Below are positions 1 to 3,741 of a DNA stretch of 5,666 nucleotides, one piece after another. The stretch covers positions 1 through 5,666 of the forward strand of contig SKZC01000068.1 in the NCBI GenBank assembly GCA_007127575.1, in the 5' to 3' direction. Position 1 is the stretch's first letter. Every line of letters begins with the position of its first letter. Origin of the DNA: Gemmatimonadota bacterium (lineage in GTDB: Bacteria > Gemmatimonadota > Gemmatimonadetes > Longimicrobiales > Gaopeijiaceae). Both the position numbers and the translations under genes were made by a program. The notes under the pieces were generated by a model. The model searched no databases. It was not told where the DNA came from and saw only the letters and a program-made list of their open reading frames with translations.

Positions 1-238
1 AACGGGAGAAGGCGGCCTGGGTGTCGTGTTCGCTTCGGCAGGCTTCCGCGGAAACGCCGAGCCCTGGAGCCAACTCGCCCGCTCCGTCCCGGAACAGCGT
101 GGGAGCCACGGCGGCCTCCCAGGTGGTAGAGCAGATGGACTGGGCATGAGCGTCTCCGACGCTGCCGGCCAGGAGGCATCCCGCCAGAAGGAGAAGGGCT
201 GGAGAGACGGCTCTACCCAGCCGGCCGGCCGGCTCCAT
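1..238 (-). CDS. Secreted protein of unknown function, N-terminal part only (runs off left edge)
   Basis: The frame opens with ATG at 238 and stays open for 79 codons to the window edge, so the C-terminus is missing. The N-terminus is a good signal peptide: arginines at 6 and 9, a hydrophobic core at about 11-25, and a probable signal peptidase I site Ala-His-Ala|Gln at 30-33. The mature part begins QSICSTTWEAAVAPTLFRDG and has cysteines at about 36 and 67 (and Cys21 inside the signal), so the product is probably exported. A lipobox-like LAGC at 18-21 makes a lipoprotein possible, but the classical site after it looks better. The ATG is chosen because GAGGTG lies 9 nt upstream; an in-frame GTG at 250 is the alternative. 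It starts 47 nt after the amidohydrolase stop and probably shares its transcript. I do not recognise the family from the visible part. Confidence 0.72.
   Translation of the reverse strand, partial: MEPAGRLGRAVSPALLLLAGCLLAGSVGDAHAQSICSTTWEAAVAPTLFRDGAGELAPGLGVSAEACRSEHDTQAAFSR
219..234. repeat. 16-bp perfect GC palindrome just inside the secreted-protein gene
   Basis: AGCCGGCCGGCCGGCT equals its own reverse complement. It covers codons 2-7 of the secreted-protein gene. In mRNA it could fold into a six-pair stem with a four-base loop close to the start codon and might damp initiation. It may simply reflect GC-rich codon choice for Pro-Ala-Gly-Arg. Confidence 0.5.
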
Positions 239-247
239 GAAGGACCG

Positions 248-253
248 CACCTC
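248..253 (-). promoter_or_regulatory. Ribosome binding site of the secreted protein
   Basis: GAGGTG on the minus strand lies 9 nt before the ATG at 238. It decides between this ATG and the in-frame GTG at 250, which is itself part of the site. Confidence 0.5.
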
Positions 254-285
254 AGAGCCCGCAGCGCAGCCTCTTCGGCTCGTCC

Positions 286-2010
286 TCACACCAGTCCCTC
301 TTCAAAGTGGAAGATGATGTCCAAGAGCGCCGCCACATCCACCAGTCGCTTCTCCCCGGCCTGAAACACCTCCTGAAGCCGGGCGATGGCACGGTTCCGG
401 TCCCAACCGGCAGCGTAGTCCCCTCCTCCGTCCTCACAGCACCCCACCAGATCCCGGGCGAGCCCCAGGCAAATGACGCCGGCGAAGTTGGGGTCTCGGG
501 GCCGGAAGCAGGTGAGCTCGTTCCAGCGGAGGGTGCGGTTCGTGGCGTAGCCTCCTCGCTTCTGGGCCTTGGTCATGTACTCCCGGGCCAGGCGGTAGGT
601 GCACCGGGTGGGGTAGCTCCGCCTCCTCCAGTCCGCCGGCTCCCGATCCACCCGAAACTCTTCGCCGGACAGCTTCTGGAGCCAGCCCGGAGGCTCTGCG
701 CCCACCCGCTCCCGGTTAGCCTCCAGAAACTCCAGGTGACGCTGGAGGTTCGGGCGCGGGACGGTTCCATCTTCCTCCGGGAAGCCCAGAAAGGCCCGTG
801 GAGCCAGAGCGGCGATCTTCTCGAACTCCCCGGCAGGCATCCGCTCCTGGTAGTACTTCCAGAACACCGCCTCGGTCATCTCCATCCTGAGAAGCCAGGA
901 ATCGGTGCCGAAGAGGATCCGCCGGGCCAGATGGGGATCCGCCAATAGCTCTTCCAGGCGCCGGAAGTAGTGTTCCTCGTCCTCCGGGGCGTACATCTGA
1001 TCCGTATGGAAGGCCAGGTCCGTGTAGACCTGGGACTGCCCCCGCATGAGCCGGAGGATGGTGCCGCCCCAGGTGCCCTCATCCAGACCGCCGGGCCGGC
1101 CCAGACTCTCCCATCCGCCGAAGTGGGCGAAGCAGACCCGCAGGTCGGCCAGCTCCCCCTGGAGGACGGGCTCCCAATAGGTCGGATCGCAGTAATCCAC
1201 GTACTCCTTCCGCCGGTAGAACCCCCCGTGACTGCAGTGAAGGAGGATGGGTACGTCGTGGGCGGCGCAGTACTCGAACACCCGAATCAGCTCGGGGCCA
1301 TCGATCTGGTATCCCAGAGACGGGTAGAGCTTGACGCCCAGGAACGCCCCGGAGCCCACCCCCTCCTCCATGAGCTGGAAATGGTCGGGCCGGTCGGGGT
1401 GCACGGCGAAGAAGGGGAGGACCCGACCGGGCCGCTGAAGGGCCGCCTCCCGAGTCCCCTCGATCTGACGCAGGAAGTTCTGTCGATCCCGCTCCGGTTC
1501 ATCTGGCGCGCGGATGTCCATCATGAGGGCCACTATAGCGTCCTCGGGCTCCATCTGGTCCAGGAGCTCGTCGGCCACCTGGGAGATCGTCCCCTTCATG
1601 GCCAACCGCAACGTCTCCACGATGTCGAAGGCTCGCGCCGCCGCACCGCCGGGCTGGGACATGGCGGTGGTAAGCTGGTCCAGGGCCTGACGAAGGGTCT
1701 CCACCGGGAGCTCCTCCAGCCCTTCTCCTCGGATGACCACGGCAAAGGGGAGCCGGGACAGGTTGTCTTCCACGAACCGGTCGAATCCGGACACCCGGCG
1801 GAGATGCCCGAGAAGCCGGGCCAGGAGCTCCCGCTCGTCCAGGATCTCCGGGCGGTCCAGGAGATCTTCCAGAAGCCGGGTCACCGCCTGGGAGAGGAGG
1901 CGGGGCACCCCCCGGTCCTCCAGACGCTGGGTCATGACCCGGACGGCCTCTCGGCTCAGTACGCTCCGGAGCGTGAAGACGTGGGTGTGGACGTTGATTC
2001 GGGAGGGCAC
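286..2010 (-). CDS. Amidohydrolase-superfamily metal-dependent hydrolase with long insertion and C-terminal extension
   Basis: This 574-residue protein has no signal peptide and is presumably cytoplasmic. The TIM-barrel metal-site motifs appear in the expected order: His8-x-His10 in INVHTHVF, Lys227 in GVKLYP, His258 and His261 in LLHCSHGG, His296 in CFAHFGGW and Asp370 in ILFGTDSW. These fit the Amidohydro-rel (PF04909-like) group, whose members hydrolyse or decarboxylate varied substrates; the substrate here cannot be read. Two things are unusual. About 140 mostly helical residues (roughly 15-155) separate HxH from the next barrel strand, and about 160 residues follow the barrel (from about 412), with several cysteines (470, 501, 514, 524, 525) and no domain I know. 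The start is GTG at 2010, supported by the HxH motif lying at the extreme N-terminus, as usual; no strong Shine-Dalgarno is seen. It begins 3 nt after the regulator stop, so translational coupling is likely. Confidence 0.88.
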   Translation of the reverse strand: MPSRINVHTHVFTLRSVLSREAVRVMTQRLEDRGVPRLLSQAVTRLLEDLLDRPEILDERELLARLLGHLRRVSGFDRFVEDNLSRLPFAVVIRGEGLEELPVETLRQALDQLTTAMSQPGGAAARAFDIVETLRLAMKGTISQVADELLDQMEPEDAIVALMMDIRAPDEPERDRQNFLRQIEGTREAALQRPGRVLPFFAVHPDRPDHFQLMEEGVGSGAFLGVKLYPSLGYQIDGPELIRVFEYCAAHDVPILLHCSHGGFYRRKEYVDYCDPTYWEPVLQGELADLRVCFAHFGGWESLGRPGGLDEGTWGGTILRLMRGQSQVYTDLAFHTDQMYAPEDEEHYFRRLEELLADPHLARRILFGTDSWLLRMEMTEAVFWKYYQERMPAGEFEKIAALAPRAFLGFPEEDGTVPRPNLQRHLEFLEANRERVGAEPPGWLQKLSGEEFRVDREPADWRRRSYPTRCTYRLAREYMTKAQKRGGYATNRTLRWNELTCFRPRDPNFAGVICLGLARDLVGCCEDGGGDYAAGWDRNRAIARLQEVFQAGEKRLVDVAALLDIIFHFEEGLV

Positions 2011-2013
2011 CGA

Positions 2014-2814
2014 TCAGTGCCCGAGGCCCGAGGCGGACCCGTCGAAGAAGAGCTTGGCCAGGAGCTCCCTTCGGGTCCGGACCCCCACCTTCCTGCACGC
2101 GTTCCCCACGTGCTCCTGGACCGTGTAGGACGAGATCCCCAGCTCCCGGGCGATCCGTTTCGTGGAGCGCCCTTTGGCCGCCAGCGCCAACACCTCCCGC
2201 TCCCGGGGGGTGAGGCCGTAGAGGCGAGTCAGGATAGGCACGATCTCCGCCGGTCGGGCCGGCTCGATGAGGACGATGGTGGAGCAAGCCCCCTGGGCGT
2301 CTGGCTCCGAGAGAGAGGCCTGGATGGCGTACCAGCGCCCCGACCGACCCCGGGCCCGGATCCGGCCGTCCAGGGGCTCGGAGGGATCGGCAGCGCCCCG
2401 GGCGATCCGGTGACCCATTCGGCTCACGGCGCTCCCCACCGCGTAGGGGAGGGCGTCGCCCCCCCGACCCTCGTCTGCCAGGTCCTCCAGGCAGTGGACG
2501 GCCGCCCGGTTCCACGTCTGAATGCGGCCCCTGGAGTCCAGGACCAGGATGCCGGGGCCGTCCCCCTCCGCGGAGCCCGGGGCGGCACCGAAGGCACCCG
2601 GTCCGGTGGACGGATCCGAGGCGCCGTTCCCTCCCGGTCCTCCGGCCGCCCCGTTGGATCCCGAGGAAGCCGACGCCCGATCCGTCAAGGCCGCCACCCG
2701 GAGACCCCGGGCCAGGTGAGGGCGAAGTTGTGGGCGTCGAAAGGGAGGAAGGTGGAGAGGCGGCGGGTAGCCTCCTGCCGGAAGGCCACGGAGTCCAGAC
2801 CCGCGTAACAGCAT
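2014..2814 (-). CDS. Remaining PAS-like plus LuxR-type HTH transcriptional regulator (C-terminal portion)
   Basis: This intact frame of 266 residues carries the surviving regulator. The PAS-like domain (about 2215-2559) runs from GPGILVLDSRGRIQTWNRAA through GRSGRWYAIQASL to STIVLIEPARPAE. The LuxR/GerE HTH (about 2044-2214) starts LTPREREVLALAAKG and contains the recognition region ELGISSYTVQEHV and the final VGVRTRRELLAKLF. A Gly/Ala/Ser-rich linker precedes the PAS domain. Three starts are possible. ATG 2814 has GGAGAG at 9 nt, but its first 30 or so residues are out-of-frame sensor sequence. TTG 2688 overlaps the TGA of the upstream fragment (TTGA) and would give 224 residues by coupled reinitiation. 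Later starts in the linker are also possible. It probably binds DNA as a dimer and controls its own operon; loss of the sensor could leave it unresponsive or constitutive. Confidence 0.6.
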   Translation of the reverse strand: MLLRGSGLRGLPAGGYPPPLHLPPFRRPQLRPHLARGLRVAALTDRASASSGSNGAAGGPGGNGASDPSTGPGAFGAAPGSAEGDGPGILVLDSRGRIQTWNRAAVHCLEDLADEGRGGDALPYAVGSAVSRMGHRIARGAADPSEPLDGRIRARGRSGRWYAIQASLSEPDAQGACSTIVLIEPARPAEIVPILTRLYGLTPREREVLALAAKGRSTKRIARELGISSYTVQEHVGNACRKVGVRTRRELLAKLFFDGSASGLGH

Positions 2815-2864
2815 CGTCGGACGCTCTCCAACGCCCGGCTCTCCTCCGAAGCGGTAGGCTGCAT
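2685..2864 (-). CDS. Orphaned N-terminal fragment of the regulator's GAF-type sensor
   Basis: This 59-residue frame from ATG 2864 to TGA 2685 encodes the first helix and strand of a GAF-like sensor, including CCYAGLDSVAFRQEATRRL and PFDAHNFALT, then a nonsense tail WPGVSGWRP. GGGGGAGG ends only 1 nt before the ATG, which is too close for a normal Shine-Dalgarno. An in-frame TTG at 2831 with GGAGGAG 9 nt upstream may be the true start, giving 48 residues. It is unlikely to fold or act alone; its translation may matter mainly for coupling to the downstream PAS-HTH frame. Confidence 0.5.
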   Translation of the reverse strand: MQPTASEESRALESVRRCCYAGLDSVAFRQEATRRLSTFLPFDAHNFALTWPGVSGWRP

Positions 2865-2931
2865 GCCTCCCCCAGAAAGTTGGGGTCACCGGGCGCTCTG
2901 GCCCGCCGTGCGCTAGTACACCTGAGGGTCG

Positions 2932-2948
2932 GAAGCGGGCTCCGCTTC
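2932..2948. repeat. Short inverted repeat (7-bp arms, 3-nt loop)
   Basis: GAAGCGG-GCT-CCGCTTC is a perfect inverted repeat in the divergent intergenic region. It lies between the candidate minus-strand promoter and the regulator start, so it could form a leader hairpin or serve as a binding site. No U-tract follows on either strand, so it is not a convincing terminator. Confidence 0.35.
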
Positions 2949-2975
2949 GTCGCGAACGGAGAGCCCCGCAGCGGA

Positions 2976-3005
2976 AGTATTCACCAGCCCGGGCTGGAAC
3001 CACAA
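2976..3005 (-). promoter_or_regulatory. Candidate promoter for the regulator operon with a palindrome in its spacer
   Basis: On the minus strand TTGTGG (3005-3000) and AATACT (2981-2976) are separated by 18 nt, a weak sigma70-like match. The spacer is almost filled by the perfect 14-bp palindrome CCAGCCCGGGCTGG (2984-2997), where a dimeric regulator could block or distort the promoter. Transcription would begin about 100 nt before the ATG at 2864. This is inferred from pattern only. Confidence 0.22.
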
Positions 3006-3116
3006 CCCATTCCCGCCCGCCGTGGAGAACGCCGGCCTCCCCTGAGAGCGTTTTCTGAGGCTTAGCGAGGCACGGGGGATGGACAAGAGGAAGGGTGTTT
3101 GTGGACCTCCCCCTCG

Positions 3117-3122
3117 TTGACA
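3117..3122 (+). promoter_or_regulatory. Possible -35 hexamer for the DUF1648 gene
   Basis: TTGACA is a perfect sigma70 -35 match lying 52 nt before the ATG at 3175. At the standard 17-nt spacing the -10 would be AAGGTT (3140-3145), a poor match, so either the promoter is weak or activated, or the hexamer is chance. Confidence 0.2.
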
Positions 3123-3174
3123 GGAGACCGCTGGGAGGGAAGGTTCGGGGGCCCCTACACCGTTTGGAGAGCCG

Positions 3175-3741
3175 ATGGACGTGGTGCACACCCCCTCCTT
3201 TCGCTTCAACACCATTCTCTTCCTGGGCTACCTGGGCCTGGCCGTCCTACTCTGGATCGACATGCCCGAGCGCTATCCCGTCCACTTCGATCTCGCCGGC
3301 AACCCGACCCGTTGGGAGGAGCGGAATCCAGGGATGTGGATCCTCATCGTGGCCCTCTCCTCCATATCCTTCATGAAGGTGCACCTCTTTCAGCGCTTCG
3401 TATTCACCAACCCCGACTCTCCCTTCCTGAACCTGCCCTACAAGACGCACTTTCAGAAGCTCCCCGGAGAACGAAAGCTGCCGGTCCTACGTCGCGTGAA
3501 CCGCATGCTGGGCCTCCTGAACGCCGGGGTCCTCTTCGTCTTCATCATCCTCCTCTTCCTCATCTACTATTCGGCCCACAACCCCGGCTCCCCTGCAGCG
3601 GGGGTGGCAAACCAGGCACTCCTCGTGGCGGTTTCGGTGGTGGTGATTTACCCTCTGGTGGAGTATGTATCCCTCCGGGGCGTGATCCGCGAAAAGCTGG
3701 AGGAGGAAGGTCTCTTAGGGTCCCCCCATGAGGTTCCGTAG
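3175..3741 (+). CDS. Four-helix DUF1648-domain integral membrane protein
   Basis: This 188-residue protein is predicted to have membrane helices at about 11-29, 54-70, 111-132 and 146-166. Between the first two is the DUF1648 (PF07853) signature, MPERYPVHFDLAGNPTRW (30-47), the pattern Pro-x(3)-Pro-x-His-Phe-x(3)-Gly-x-Pro-x-Arg-Trp found in bacterial membrane proteins related to the SdpI immunity protein N-terminus. A basic stretch (98-110, GERKLPVLRRVNR) precedes helix three. The biochemical role of the family is mostly unknown; SdpI-like members protect against toxic peptides, but this protein lacks the full SdpI architecture, so that role is only a possibility. The ATG is preceded by TGGAGAG with 3 nt between. 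Its last 27 bp overlap the 3' end of the convergent M56 gene, so it is probably a single-gene transcript, divergent from the regulator operon. Confidence 0.82.
   Translation: MDVVHTPSFRFNTILFLGYLGLAVLLWIDMPERYPVHFDLAGNPTRWEERNPGMWILIVALSSISFMKVHLFQRFVFTNPDSPFLNLPYKTHFQKLPGERKLPVLRRVNRMLGLLNAGVLFVFIILLFLIYYSAHNPGSPAAGVANQALLVAVSVVVIYPLVEYVSLRGVIREKLEEEGLLGSPHEVP
3715..3741. other. 27-bp convergent overlap of two coding regions
   Basis: The TAG of the DUF1648 gene (3739-3741) lies inside the last codons of the M56 gene, whose TAA is at 3717-3715. There is no room between the genes for an ordinary terminator, so each transcript must end inside the other gene. Confidence 0.75.

Larger units (their letters stand above)
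2014..2864 (-). pseudogene. LuxR-type regulator (GAF-PAS-HTH) broken by an internal deletion with frameshift
   Basis: The whole locus reads as a regulator of the type with an N-terminal GAF-like sensor, a PAS-like domain and a LuxR HTH. The frame from ATG 2864 gives a typical family N-terminus (SVRRCCYAGLDSVAFRQEA, then FLPFDAHNFALT) but stops at TGA 2687-2685. The rest continues in the -1 frame, beginning with the typical end of the sensor, RPHLARGLRVAALTDRA. The middle of the sensor, which I estimate at 100 residues or more from family knowledge, is absent. Bases 2734-2700 encode start-of-domain residues in one frame and end-of-domain residues in the other, so this is a deletion and not a simple indel. 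PAS and HTH remain intact, so the DNA-binding half may still be made. The locus lies 3 nt upstream of the amidohydrolase and 310 bp from a divergent gene, the usual place of a local regulator. Confidence 0.68.
2865..3174. other. Divergent intergenic region, no supported gene
   Basis: About 310 bp lie between the minus-strand regulator and the plus-strand DUF1648 gene. Open frames through it give low-complexity or arginine/proline-rich translations with no domain, and I do not support any. It should hold both outward promoters. I see the palindrome-centred candidate at 2976-3005, the inverted repeat at 2932-2948 and a plus-strand TTGACA at 3117-3122. Confidence 0.6.

Noticed and set aside
26..364. 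112-codon plus-strand frame at the left edge
   Set aside because: It is antisense to the secreted-protein signal peptide and the amidohydrolase end, with no domain and no Shine-Dalgarno of note.
1499..2515. 338-codon minus-strand frame crossing the amidohydrolase/regulator junction
   Set aside because: It is a shifted frame over both real genes, with a low-complexity Gly/Pro/Arg translation and no family features.
2685..2735. Programmed -1 frameshift joining the two regulator frames
   Set aside because: No in-frame X XXY YYZ heptamer is seen, and frameshifting would still leave the central sensor missing.
970..2808. 612-codon open frame on the plus strand opposite the amidohydrolase and regulator
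   Set aside because: It lies antisense to genes with clear motifs, its translation is rich in Gly, Pro, Arg and His with no domain, and it is explained by GC-rich third positions.
2932..2948. Rho-independent terminator
   Set aside because: The stem is short and no run of T follows on either strand; it also lies upstream of both divergent genes.
2865..3189. Extension of the regulator frame upstream to ATG 3189
   Set aside because: The extra residues show no family similarity and would overlap the divergent gene; the recognisable sensor N-terminus begins at about 2864 in another frame.
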